Shown here: in pieces, positions 7,743 through 15,655 of the stretch
Layout of the letters: the number at the start of each line of letters is the position of its first letter
Numbering within the stretch: position 1 is the stretch's first letter
Assembly: GCA_050257855.1 (NCBI GenBank)
Contig: JBLMXQ010000008.1
Location: 12,789-76,788 of the forward strand
Reading direction: 5' to 3'
Source of the DNA: JBLMXQ01 sp050257855
GTDB lineage: Bacteria; Acidobacteriota; Vicinamibacteria; Vicinamibacterales; CAVVIG01
DNA length: 64,000 bases
Program-made: the position numbers and the translations under genes
Notes under the pieces: generated by a model
Told to the model about the DNA's origin: nothing
The model's database searches: none
What the model saw: the letters and a program-made list of their open reading frames with translations, nothing else

Positions 7743-8855
7743 ATGAAATTGATGAAGGCCGTCGTACTGAAAGGGACCAATCGCCTCGCCGTCGAGGAGG
7801 TGCCCAAGCCGACGGCCGGCCCGGGTGAGGCGATCGTCCGCGTCACCCTCACGAGCATCTGCGGCACCGATGTCCGCATCGTCAGGGGCGAGTATCCCGT
7901 CGCGCCCGGGCTCATCCTCGGGCACGAGCCGGTCGGCGTCATCGAGGAGCTCGGCGCCGGGCTCGGCGACCTGTACACGATCGGCCAGCGCGTCCTGGTC
8001 GGCGCCGTCACGCCATGCGGGCAGTGCTACGACTGCCTGAACGGTGCGCACGCGCAGTGCGGCGGGGCTGCAGGCGGCTGGCGGATCGGCCACACCATCA
8101 ACGGGGCGTGGGCCGAATACGTGCGCGTGCCGGACGCACGCGCGAACCTGGCGCCGATTCCCGCCGGCCTGACGGACGAGGCGGTGCTGCCGTGCGCGGA
8201 CGTCTTCTCGGCCGGCCTCGCCGGCGCCGAGAGCGGCGACGTCCGGGTTGGCGACGCCGTCGCCGTGTTCGGCCAGGGTCCCGTGGGTCTTGCCGCGGCG
8301 CTCGGGGCGAAGCTTCGCGGTGCGGCGCTCATCGTCGGGGTGGATCCGATCGGACAGCGGCTCGAGGTGGCGCGCCGCTTCGGCGTCACGGTGACGCTGA
8401 ACATCCGCGACGGCGATCCGATTCCCGAAATCCGGCGGCTGACGGGCGGGCGGGGCGTCGACGTCGCGATCGAGGCGCTCGGCCGCCAGGAGACGTTCGA
8501 GCACGCGCTGGCCTCGCTGAGGCCGGGCGGTACGCTCTCGAGCCTCGGCGTCTACTCCGGCAAGGTGCAGGCATCGTCGGAGCTGCTCCACGCCGGCCTC
8601 GCCGATCAGAAGATCGTGACGACGCTCTGCCCGGGCGGGAAGGAGCGGATGCGGCGGCTGATGGCCATGGTCGAGCATCGCCGCGTCGACCTGACGCCGC
8701 TCATCACCCACCAGTTCTCTCTCGACGACATCGACGAGGCATTCGAGCTGTTCAGCCGCCAGCGCGATGGCGTGCTGAAAGTGGCGCTGCATCCCGTGCA
8801 CACCTTCGACCGGTTCAACCGCGTCGCGGTGGGTGCGCTCGACGACCAGTGCTGA
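7743..8855 (+). CDS. Zinc-dependent alcohol dehydrogenase (MDR superfamily)
   Basis: A 370-residue medium-chain dehydrogenase. The GroES-like half has ICGTD and GHEPVG for the catalytic zinc and CGQCYDCLNGAHAQC as the structural zinc lobe. A Rossmann half has GQGPVG. These proteins oxidise secondary or simple alcohols (or reduce the ketone) with NAD(P). The specific substrate cannot be assigned; the closest-looking subfamily is the bacterial isopropanol/threonine-dehydrogenase-like group. The ATG at 7743 is preceded by GGGAG (7731-7735) at a good distance; upstream in-frame starts cross the promoter palindrome. Hsp20 follows after 26 bp. Confidence 0.85.
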   Translation: MKLMKAVVLKGTNRLAVEEVPKPTAGPGEAIVRVTLTSICGTDVRIVRGEYPVAPGLILGHEPVGVIEELGAGLGDLYTIGQRVLVGAVTPCGQCYDCLNGAHAQCGGAAGGWRIGHTINGAWAEYVRVPDARANLAPIPAGLTDEAVLPCADVFSAGLAGAESGDVRVGDAVAVFGQGPVGLAAALGAKLRGAALIVGVDPIGQRLEVARRFGVTVTLNIRDGDPIPEIRRLTGGRGVDVAIEALGRQETFEHALASLRPGGTLSSLGVYSGKVQASSELLHAGLADQKIVTTLCPGGKERMRRLMAMVEHRRVDLTPLITHQFSLDDIDEAFELFSRQRDGVLKVALHPVHTFDRFNRVAVGALDDQC

Positions 8856-8881
8856 CCATTCATGAAGTGCAGGAGGCGCGT

Positions 8882-9397
8882 ATGGAAACCAAGAAACTCG
8901 CGAAGCTGGAGCCCGCGACCGAGCTGGATGTCGCTTTCCCGTTCCAGATGATGCGCCGGATGGCGCGCGACTTCGACTGGTTCTTCGATCGCTTCGGCCG
9001 CGGCCGGACGTTCGGCCTGGAGCCGATGCCGGCGCTGTGGACGCCGGAGATCGAGGTGTTCGAGCGGGGCAACGACCTCGTGGTCCGCGCGGATCTCCCG
9101 GGCCTGAAGAAGGACGAGATCACGGTGGAGATGACCGAGGCCTCGATCATCCTCAAGGGCGAGCGCAAGCGTGAGGAAGAAGAGAAGAGGGAAGGGTTCT
9201 ACCGATCCGAGCGGAGCTACGGCAGCTTCTGCCGCACGATTCCGATGCCCGAGGGGGCGAAGCTCGATCAGGCGAAAGCCGTCATGCGTGACGGCGTGCT
9301 CGAAGTGACGGTTCCGGTCCCGAAGGCCGAGGTGAAGACGAAGCGCCTCGAGATCAAGGAAGCGGCCGCCGGCGAGAAGAGCAAACACGCCGCGTAG
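8882..9397 (+). CDS. Hsp20/alpha-crystallin small heat-shock protein
   Basis: A 171-residue holdase chaperone. The alpha-crystallin domain covers about residues 55-150 and includes VRADLPGLKKDEITVEM and the hallmark GVLEVTVPVP near its end. The charged KREEEEKREGFYRSER stretch is typical of bacterial Hsp20. The ATG at 8882 is chosen because AGGAGG (8871-8876) lies 5 nt upstream. The 26-bp gap after the dehydrogenase suggests co-transcription. A strong GC hairpin follows the stop. Confidence 0.92.
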   Translation: METKKLAKLEPATELDVAFPFQMMRRMARDFDWFFDRFGRGRTFGLEPMPALWTPEIEVFERGNDLVVRADLPGLKKDEITVEMTEASIILKGERKREEEEKREGFYRSERSYGSFCRTIPMPEGAKLDQAKAVMRDGVLEVTVPVPKAEVKTKRLEIKEAAAGEKSKHAA

Positions 9398-9403
9398 GCC
9401 GTC

Positions 9404-9441
9404 CGGCGGCCGTGCCGGCCTGGGGGACGGCACGGCCGCCG
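9404..9441 (+). terminator. GC-rich 13-bp hairpin after hsp20
   Basis: A perfect 13-bp inverted repeat (arms 9404-9416 and 9429-9441, core GGCGGCCGTGCC) with a 12-nt loop right after the hsp20 stop, between convergent genes. There is no T-tract, so factor-independent termination is uncertain. Confidence 0.5.
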
Positions 9442-9454
9442 CAACTGCGATCGG

Positions 9455-9502
9455 ATCACCACATCACCACATCACCAGATCACCACATCACCAGATCACC
9501 CT
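9455..9502. repeat. octanucleotide tandem repeat (ATCACCAS)6
   Basis: Six head-to-tail 8-bp units of ATCACCAC/ATCACCAG type, with the isomerase stop codon falling in a seventh degenerate unit. The same octamer is repeated at 42103-42134. Confidence 0.75.
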
Positions 9503-9503
9503 G

Positions 9504-10310
9504 TCACCCATCGAGCAGCCTCCCGGCCTGAGCGTGTGCCCGGGCGTAGTGCTCCGCGTGCGACAGATCGCAGCACTTCAGCTCCAGCATGATCCACCCC
9601 GAGTACCCGGCGGCGCGCAGCGACCCGGCGATGTGCGCCCAGTCGATGACGCCGTCGCCCGGCGGCAGGTGATCGTCGAAGCGGCCGTGATGGTCGCTGG
9701 CGTGGACGTGCGCGAGGCGCGCGCCGGCGATCGCGAGGAACTGGTCCCAGCAGTGGCCGAGCGTCGTGTGCGCCGTGTCCAGGCAGACCCCCGCGGAGGG
9801 ATCGAGTCGCTGAAGAATCCAGGCGAACTCCTCGGGAGTTCCGCCGATCAGATGCGGCAGCGGGCTCTCGACCGCCAGCCGCAGGCCCATGGACCGGCAG
9901 ATCGCCGCGAGGGCGTTCAGCGAGTCGGCGCAGAAATCGAGCCGGCGCTCGACGTCGGCTTCGTGGCGCGGGATGTCGGTCGGGTGAACGACCACGAGCG
10001 AGCCGCCGGCCTGCGCGAGGGCCGAAGCAGCCACCGCGATGCGGCCGATCGCCCCGTGTCGCTCGCGCGCGTCGGCGGCCGACAACTCCAGCCCGCCGCC
10101 GAACGGCGCGTGAATGGACACGGCGCGAAGCTGCAGCCGCTTCAGCCGCTCGACGACGTCGCGCACGGCAGCCGGGTTGAAGGGGTCGAAGTGATTGGGC
10201 GGCGTGCCCAGCTCGACGCCGGCGATTCCGGCGGCGCGGATGGCGCTGAGCACATCGAGGATGCCGTGCTCGAGGCAGCACCCGCTCGACGCGCCGATCG
10301 ACCAGCTCAT
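9504..10310 (-). CDS. Sugar phosphate isomerase/epimerase-like TIM barrel
   Basis: A 268-residue protein of the AP-endonuclease-2/xylose-isomerase-like TIM-barrel family. Metal-binding positions are recognisable: HAPFG, HPTDIP, an AVESP glutamate, CLDTAHT, HVHASDHHGRFDDH and a final MLELK glutamate. Such enzymes use a divalent metal to isomerise or epimerise small sugars; some relatives are DNA-repair endonucleases IV, but the EndoIV signature is not clear. Its ATG overlaps the stop of the upstream primase-like gene by 4 nt (ATGA), so the two are translationally coupled. A nucleic-acid substrate therefore cannot be excluded. Confidence 0.75.
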   Translation of the reverse strand: MSWSIGASSGCCLEHGILDVLSAIRAAGIAGVELGTPPNHFDPFNPAAVRDVVERLKRLQLRAVSIHAPFGGGLELSAADARERHGAIGRIAVAASALAQAGGSLVVVHPTDIPRHEADVERRLDFCADSLNALAAICRSMGLRLAVESPLPHLIGGTPEEFAWILQRLDPSAGVCLDTAHTTLGHCWDQFLAIAGARLAHVHASDHHGRFDDHLPPGDGVIDWAHIAGSLRAAGYSGWIMLELKCCDLSHAEHYARAHAQAGRLLDG

Positions 10311-11737
10311 GACGTTGTCCTTTGCAGCAGGTGCTCGCGGTCCAGGCGCAGGTCGTGCGCGCAGGACTCACGCGGGCAGAGGTCTTTCTCCTGCGCGGAC
10401 CGGCAGTTGAAGTCCACCCCGCGGTCCAGGCCCGTCTCGATCATCCCGGCGAACACGCGCACGTCGAATTCGGCCCGGGTCCTGGCATCGAGCCGCTCCC
10501 ATCGATCGCCCCACCCGAACGGCGCCGAGTACCGGCCGAACACCAGACCGGCCACGTGCCGCGGGTGCCATCCTTCGGCGAGCAGGTAGCGCGTGACATG
10601 CTGGATGTGCGCAGGCTGCAGCAGCAGATCGTTCGGCCTCACGAGCGACGCGACGACGCAGGGCGGCAGCGATTCGGGATTCGCCTCGGAAAAGCGCGCG
10701 GCGGCCGCCGCGTTCGTGTCGGGCGGCTCGGCGAAGAAGCGCCGGTGGAAGGCGGCGAGCGGCGACTCCTCGTACGCGGCGATCGCGCGCGCGAGGCCGG
10801 CGGTGACCTCGGGCAGCCGCGAGTGCGACGCCGCCGCCAGCTCCGCTGCGGTCGCCAGATCACGCCCGCGCGCGAGGAAGTCCCACGTCGAGTCGTCGTC
10901 GTCGCGCGGCAGGGACGCGAGCGGGCCCACGAGCCCGGCAGCCCGCGGACCGAAGACGTCCGGGCGGAACCGGTGGCGCTGGTAGGTGCTGTACGCGAGG
11001 CGGATGTGCCGCGTGTCCATCGGGTCGCCGGAGGCCGAAAGATCGATGGATACGCACTCGCGCCCGGCGACGCCGGTGCCCACGATCGTGCCGTTGAAGA
11101 CGACCGGGATCGGCGACCGGGGGACGGCGCGGCGCATCACCAGATGTCCGAGCCACTCGGTGACCAGGCCGTGGCCGATGTAGGCGCGCGCGGTCCGTTC
11201 GTCCATGCCGTCGGCCAGCCACGGCGGGAGCCGTGACGACCTCGTGGCGAACCAGCCCGGCGCCTCCGGCGCGAGCGCCGCGAGCGCGGATACAGCGGGC
11301 GCATTCAGCGGCACGCGGCCGGTGAAGTGGTAGCCGCGGCCGGTCATCAGCGTGAAGAGGCGGAGATCCAGTTCCCGCATGACGGAGCGCACCGCCTGCA
11401 GCGTCGGTTCGAGCTTGTAGAACGTCTCGACGGGATGGTGGAACGGCTCCCCGGGTTCGTCCACGTTCAGATAGTCGAGATCCAGGTGGACGAGCAGCGA
11501 TTCGCGGTCCCACAACGACCTTGCGAGATCGGCCCCGTGCGCGACGAGCGCGTCGAACTCGGAGGGCGGGTGCGGCGGCGCATGCTCCCAGTCGCGCCAG
11601 GCATCGGCGGGCGAAGCCATCGCGGCGAGGTAGACGCAGCTCATCGCGTGCGCGTGCGTCTCGCCGCAATATTCGCGCATGCGCGCACGGACCGCGGACG
11701 CGTCGTAGTAGCGGGCGACCGGGAGGGGCTCGTGCAT
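10307..11737 (-). CDS. Archaeo-eukaryotic-type primase with a fused PriL-like Fe-S tail (putative)
   Basis: A 476-residue protein (ATG at 11737; a TTG one codon earlier is less likely). The N-terminal half carries the three AEP catalytic motifs in order: HLDLDY (residues 84-89, two metal-binding Asp), GRGYHFTG (133-140), then SIDL (230-233) followed by HIRLAYSTYQRHR (244-256). This matches PriS-type primases. The C-terminal third has PPC360 followed far downstream by C445, C454 and C459, and an RAEFDVRVFAGMI stretch. That spacing recalls the 4Fe-4S domain of the primase large subunit PriL. No helicase or CRISPR genes are adjacent; the only partner is the coupled TIM barrel. The assignment rests on motif reading alone. 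Confidence 0.6.
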   Translation of the reverse strand: MHEPLPVARYYDASAVRARMREYCGETHAHAMSCVYLAAMASPADAWRDWEHAPPHPPSEFDALVAHGADLARSLWDRESLLVHLDLDYLNVDEPGEPFHHPVETFYKLEPTLQAVRSVMRELDLRLFTLMTGRGYHFTGRVPLNAPAVSALAALAPEAPGWFATRSSRLPPWLADGMDERTARAYIGHGLVTEWLGHLVMRRAVPRSPIPVVFNGTIVGTGVAGRECVSIDLSASGDPMDTRHIRLAYSTYQRHRFRPDVFGPRAAGLVGPLASLPRDDDDSTWDFLARGRDLATAAELAAASHSRLPEVTAGLARAIAAYEESPLAAFHRRFFAEPPDTNAAAAARFSEANPESLPPCVVASLVRPNDLLLQPAHIQHVTRYLLAEGWHPRHVAGLVFGRYSAPFGWGDRWERLDARTRAEFDVRVFAGMIETGLDRGVDFNCRSAQEKDLCPRESCAHDLRLDREHLLQRTTS

Positions 11738-11987
11738 CAAAGCCGCGCGGGACGCGCGCGCTCCACGTTCTCGTCTCTGTCAGGAGCAGGGCGCGTGCCA
11801 CGCAGGGCCCGCGGAAGCCGCGTCCGGGCGCGGGCAGATGGTTTGCAGTTTCTTCATGTACGCGAGCCGGCTGGCGCTGCAACCCGTTCTTCCGACGCGC
11901 CACTACGCGCCGGCAGGCGCGCGGCATGCCGGGTATCCGTCGCCGACGCGATGCGACGACGGGATGCCGGCATCTGGGAGGTTCGTC

Positions 11988-12437
11988 ATGCGGGTCTCTG
12001 ACGTGATGACTACGCGGGTCGATACAGTTCCGCCCGATACGCCGGTCGAGGACGCGCGCGAGCTGATGCGCACTCGTCACACGCATCATCTCGTCGTCAT
12101 CGAGCGGGGGACGATTGTGGGCGTCGTCTCGCTGCAGGATCTCGGCGGCCGCCGCGGCACGCCGCCCGAAGGGACCGTCGACGCCCACATGTCGCGCGAC
12201 GTCATCACCGTGTCGCCGGCGGCGACGCTGCGTCGCGCGGCGAACCTGATGCGCGGCCGGACGGTGGGATCCCTGCTCGTCCTGGATCGCCGGCGCGTCG
12301 TCGGCATCCTGACGGTGTCGGATCTGCTCGAGCTCGTCGGCCGCGGCGCCGACCGGGGCGTTGCGAGGGCGAAGCGTTGGACGCTCAAGCATCGGGTGGC
12401 GCACCGGAAGCAGGCCGCGCCCTCCGGCGTCTGGTAG
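11988..12437 (+). CDS. Tandem CBS-domain protein
   Basis: A 149-residue protein made of two CBS motifs (about residues 1-58 and 65-122) and a short basic tail. Each begins with the typical pattern (VSDVMTTRVDTVPPDTPVEDA and VDAHMSRDVITVSPAATL). CBS pairs bind adenosine nucleotides or SAM and regulate partner proteins. The ATG at 11988 is fixed by GGGAGG (11976-11981) 6 nt upstream. The pentaheme cytochrome gene follows after 14 bp, so the CBS protein may belong to the same redox unit. Confidence 0.88.
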   Translation: MRVSDVMTTRVDTVPPDTPVEDARELMRTRHTHHLVVIERGTIVGVVSLQDLGGRRGTPPEGTVDAHMSRDVITVSPAATLRRAANLMRGRTVGSLLVLDRRRVVGILTVSDLLELVGRGADRGVARAKRWTLKHRVAHRKQAAPSGVW

Positions 12438-12451
12438 CGAGGGAGACCGCC

Positions 12452-13192
12452 ATGAACCGCGCCGTAATGGTCGTCGTTGGGGCGGCGCTGCTGGCGCTGC
12501 CGCCGCCTGCCGGCGCGGCGCCGCAGAGCCGCTGCGTCGAATGTCACTTCGCGAACTTCTCCGACGTGCCGGCGCGTGAGCACCTCGGCGACTGGGCGCA
12601 GTCGGCGCACGCGAAGCACGGCGTCGGATGCGAATGGTGCCACGGCGGCGACGCCTCGACGTTCGTGCCGGCCGACGCGCACAAGGGCGTCGTCGGCAGC
12701 GGCAACGCCGCCAGCTGGGTGTACCGATCCAACCTGCCGCGCACCTGCGCGCCGTGCCACGCGGGCGAGACGCAGGCCTTCGCGCGCAGCTTCCACAACA
12801 CCCTGCTGAGCCAGGGCGACGATCGGCGCGCGCCGACCTGCTCGTCCTGCCACGGCGCGATGCGGGCGCGGGTCCCGTCGCCGGCGGCGCTCGAGAACGA
12901 GTGCGCCGGGTGTCACACCGCAAGCTCGCCCCGCGCGGCGTATCCTGTTCTCGCGCGCCTCGCCGTCGAGCAGATCGCCGAGGTCCGCACCACGCTCGAG
13001 CACGTGCAGTACCGGCTTCAGAAGATGAAGGATCCGGAAGCGCGGCAGCGCCTCTGGGCGCAGCAGACGCTCGCCATCGCCACGCTGAACGGCGCAGCCG
13101 AGGCGTTCCACTCGTTCGACTTCACGACCGTGGCCGAACGGCTGCGCCTGGCGCGCCAGCGGGCGGACGAACTGGATAGACAGACACGATGA
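12452..13192 (+). CDS. Pentaheme c-type cytochrome
   Basis: A 246-residue exported protein. A signal peptide is followed by five CXXCH motifs (CVECH, CEWCH, CAPCH, CSSCH, CAGCH) within the first 155 residues, then a heme-free helical tail of about 85 residues. This resembles periplasmic cytochrome c3/NrfH-like carriers without an exact family match. The start is supported by GAGGGAG (12439-12445). It is co-directional with the CBS gene and ends at an 18-bp inverted repeat, facing the DHOD-like gene. The role (periplasmic electron shuttling) is inferred from heme content. Confidence 0.88.
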   Translation: MNRAVMVVVGAALLALPPPAGAAPQSRCVECHFANFSDVPAREHLGDWAQSAHAKHGVGCEWCHGGDASTFVPADAHKGVVGSGNAASWVYRSNLPRTCAPCHAGETQAFARSFHNTLLSQGDDRRAPTCSSCHGAMRARVPSPAALENECAGCHTASSPRAAYPVLARLAVEQIAEVRTTLEHVQYRLQKMKDPEARQRLWAQQTLAIATLNGAAEAFHSFDFTTVAERLRLARQRADELDRQTR

Positions 13193-13264
13193 AATTGCAG
13201 ATTGCCGATTGCCGATGAGTGTCCGTTCGGTGCGCACTCGGCGACAAATCGGCAATCTGCAATT
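13193..13264. repeat. 18-bp perfect inverted repeat between convergent genes
   Basis: Arms 13193-13210 and 13247-13264 (AATTGCAGATTGCCGATT and its complement) enclose 36 nt that can pair further (GAGTG/CACTC). The element fills the whole gap between convergent genes. It could act as a bidirectional terminator or be a mobile palindromic repeat. Confidence 0.8.
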
Positions 13265-13265
13265 C

Positions 13266-14261
13266 CTAAGGCTTCCAGCTCTGGAGCGTCCTGATGTAGT
13301 GGGCGCGTTCGAAGGCTTCGGGGTTGGGCGCGTGCTGCAGGCTCATGCGGCCGCGGACCTGCTCGAGGCTGTCCATCTTCTGCCATTCCATCCAGTTGAC
13401 GAGCGCCTCTCGCATCGGACGGAAGTAGGCGGCGCCGTGCGTGAGGAGGGCTGACACCATCTGGACCGCGTCGGCGCCCGCGAGCACCGCCTTGATGCCG
13501 TCGGTCGGCGTCGCCACGCCACCGGTGACCGCGAGCGACGTGCGGAGCCGCCCGAACAGGATGGCCAGCCAGCGCAGCCGCAGGCGGAGCTCGGCGCTGG
13601 TCGAGAGCTGGAGCGTCGGCGCCACGGTCATCGCCCGGATGTCGATGTCCGGCTGGTAGAAGCGGTTGAACATCACGAGGCCGTCGGTGCCCGCCTCGTC
13701 GAGCCGCCGCGCCAGGTTCCCGACCGCGCTGAAGTACGGCGACAGCTTCACGGCGAGCGGGCACTTCAGCGTCTGTTTCAGGTTGGCGACCACCGTCCGG
13801 AGCTGTTCTTCGACGGCGACGCTCGGGATGTTGAGATCCGTGACGACCTCGTACAGGTTCAGCTCGAGCGCGTCGGCGCCCGCCTCTTCGATGCGGGTCG
13901 AGAACTCGAGCCACGTCTCCGCCGACGCGCCGTTCAGCGACGCGATCACCGGGATCGAAACCGCGGCCTTCACCTTCCGCAGGTGCTCGAGGTACTCGTC
14001 GGGGCCGAACCGGTACGCCGACGGCGGCGGGAAGTCGGCCACGAGCGCGGCGAACTCCGCGTCGAGCGGATCGACGTGGTGAATGCGGCCGGAGGCCGCC
14101 AGCGTGATCTGCTCTTCGAAGAGCGACGGCAGCACGATGGCCGCGCAGCCGCCGTCTTCGAGCCGCTTCACCGAGTCCAGGTGCGCGCCGAGCGGTGATG
14201 CCCCGGCCATGAACGGATGGGCGAGGCGCAGTCCGAGGTACGTGCAGGTGGTATCCACCAC
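13266..14261 (-). CDS. Dihydroorotate-dehydrogenase-like flavoprotein, paralogue 1
   Basis: A 331-residue FMN-binding TIM barrel of the PyrD-like group. GASPLG near the N-terminus, PVIASLNG, ALELNLYEV, PLAVKLSPYF, and SLAVTGGVATPTDGIKAVLAGADAVQ for the phosphate-binding end are all present. It starts with GTG (14261 or 14258); no ATG precedes the first conserved motif. It lies 6 bp after the barrel gene and so belongs to a leftward operon. A close paralogue sits at 19142 directly behind the PFOR gene. Because two such copies exist, classical pyrimidine synthesis is not the obvious role; related proteins often accompany PFOR genes. Confidence 0.8.
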   Translation of the reverse strand: MVDTTCTYLGLRLAHPFMAGASPLGAHLDSVKRLEDGGCAAIVLPSLFEEQITLAASGRIHHVDPLDAEFAALVADFPPPSAYRFGPDEYLEHLRKVKAAVSIPVIASLNGASAETWLEFSTRIEEAGADALELNLYEVVTDLNIPSVAVEEQLRTVVANLKQTLKCPLAVKLSPYFSAVGNLARRLDEAGTDGLVMFNRFYQPDIDIRAMTVAPTLQLSTSAELRLRLRWLAILFGRLRTSLAVTGGVATPTDGIKAVLAGADAVQMVSALLTHGAAYFRPMREALVNWMEWQKMDSLEQVRGRMSLQHAPNPEAFERAHYIRTLQSWKP

Positions 14262-14267
14262 GCCATC

Positions 14268-14879
14268 CTACCGCGTGTTCGGCGTCACCGGATGATCCTC
14301 GAAGCGGTACGCCAGCCGCGCTCCGAACGTCGTGAGCGTCGTGCCCGCGCCGCCCCGGCGAATCAGAAGTACCGACACCTCCGGGCGAAGCGAGAAGTAG
14401 CGGCGGACAATCAGATCGATGCCGCCGCCGAGCCGCAGCGCCGGATCCGTGAAGCTGTAGTGTCCCGCGCGCACGGGCGAACCGGGCGAGCCCATCCGGC
14501 GCCCGTAGAACGCCGGCACCATCGCCGCCGGCGAATCGAACGACGCGCGGTACAGGCCGAAGGCGGCGGTGACGAACGGCGTCGCGCGCTGCTTCGGGAT
14601 CACGTTGACGAGCGCGCCGATGTCGGCGCCGAAGCCCTCGGCGCCGCTGCCGCGCCAGAACCAGGATCCGCGTCCCTCGACGGCGAACCAGCGCGTCACC
14701 TCCCAGCCGGCGGTGCCGCCGAGGACCGGTCCGGTGGCGGCTGCGTTGGTGGCGGCGCCGGCGACCACGCCGAGCTCGGTGCCGCGAGCCCAGACGTTCT
14801 CGGCGGCGGCCTGCGCATGGACGAGCGCAGGCGCCAGGAGCAGCGCGAGCGGAAGAAGACGACGAACGAGGCGAGCCAT
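14268..14879 (-). CDS. Exported beta-barrel-like protein of unknown function
   Basis: A 203-residue protein with a clear signal peptide (cleavage near HAQA) followed by alternating strands rich in Gly and aromatic residues (GTAGWEVTRWFAVEGRGSWFW). It resembles small OmpA/OmpW-like outer-membrane barrels, though the C-terminus lacks a final aromatic. It lies between the ZIP transporter gene (14 bp upstream) and the DHOD-like gene (6 bp downstream) on the same strand. I recognise no specific family. Confidence 0.65.
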   Translation of the reverse strand: MARLVRRLLPLALLLAPALVHAQAAAENVWARGTELGVVAGAATNAAATGPVLGGTAGWEVTRWFAVEGRGSWFWRGSGAEGFGADIGALVNVIPKQRATPFVTAAFGLYRASFDSPAAMVPAFYGRRMGSPGSPVRAGHYSFTDPALRLGGGIDLIVRRYFSLRPEVSVLLIRRGGAGTTLTTFGARLAYRFEDHPVTPNTR

Positions 14880-14893
14880 AAGGCCTCCGTCGG

Positions 14894-15655
14894 TTAGAGC
14901 GCGAGCGCCGCCATGAACCCGAGCATGGCGACGAGCCCAAGCGTCACGCCCCAGGCGGCCTCCGACCTGGTGCAGTGCGCCAGGCTGTCGGGTATCAGCT
15001 CGGAGGTGACGAGGAAGATCATCGAGCCGCCCGCGAAGCCGAGGCTCGCGGGCAGCAGCGGCCGGAAGACGGCGATCAGCAGAAACGCGGGAACGGCGAG
15101 CAGCGGCTGCGGCACGCTCGTCAGCACCGAGTACCAGAAGCAGGTGTTCACCGACGCCCCCTTCGCGCGCAGCGGCAGCGACACGGCGGTGCCCTCGGGC
15201 ACGTTGTGCACGGCGATCGCCGTGGCGAGCAGCACGCCGAACCGCAGCTCGCCCGTGGCGTAGCCGACGCCGATGGCGATGCCTTCCGGGATGCTGTGCA
15301 CGAACATCGTCGTGATGAGGAGCACGGACTTGCGTGAATCGGACGCGCTCAAGCCTCGGATGCACCAGCCGGTTTCGGCCAGCAGCTTCGCGCTGACGGC
15401 GAAGAACAGCGCGCCGGCGAGCATCCCGGCGATGACCTCGAGCGCGTTGCCGGCGCGCAGCGCCTTGTCGGCGAGCGCGAATACCGAGGCCGAGAGCATC
15501 ATGCCGCCGGCGCCGGCTGCGGCGAACCCCTGCCATCGGGCGCTCGTCTCCTTCAGGAACGCGAAGGGGAGCGCGCCGAGGCCGGTCGCGAAGTCGGTCG
15601 CGAGCGCAGCCCAGAAGACCTGCATGGCCAGGGCCGCCTCGCCCGGGCCGTTCAC
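14894..15655 (-). CDS. ZIP-family metal transporter
   Basis: About 253 residues with eight predicted membrane helices. The metal-site motifs HSIPEGIAIG (fourth helix) and HNVPEGTAVSLP (fifth helix) are those of ZupT/GufA-type zinc and iron importers. The GTG at 15655 overlaps the stop of the upstream synthetase gene (GTGA), suggesting coupling; an ATG at 15625 is the alternative. It is part of the uspA-synthetase-ZIP-barrel-DHOD leftward run. The substrate could be zinc, iron or manganese. Confidence 0.87.
   Translation of the reverse strand: MNGPGEAALAMQVFWAALATDFATGLGALPFAFLKETSARWQGFAAAGAGGMMLSASVFALADKALRAGNALEVIAGMLAGALFFAVSAKLLAETGWCIRGLSASDSRKSVLLITTMFVHSIPEGIAIGVGYATGELRFGVLLATAIAVHNVPEGTAVSLPLRAKGASVNTCFWYSVLTSVPQPLLAVPAFLLIAVFRPLLPASLGFAGGSMIFLVTSELIPDSLAHCTRSEAAWGVTLGLVAMLGFMAALAL

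Noticed and set aside
9455..9502. CRISPR array
   Set aside because: Units are 8 bp without spacers; it is a simple tandem repeat.
11928..11941. GCCGGGTATCCGTC before the CBS gene as a regulon palindrome
   Set aside because: Three differences from consensus and no sigma-54 promoter between it and the start; left out of the count.
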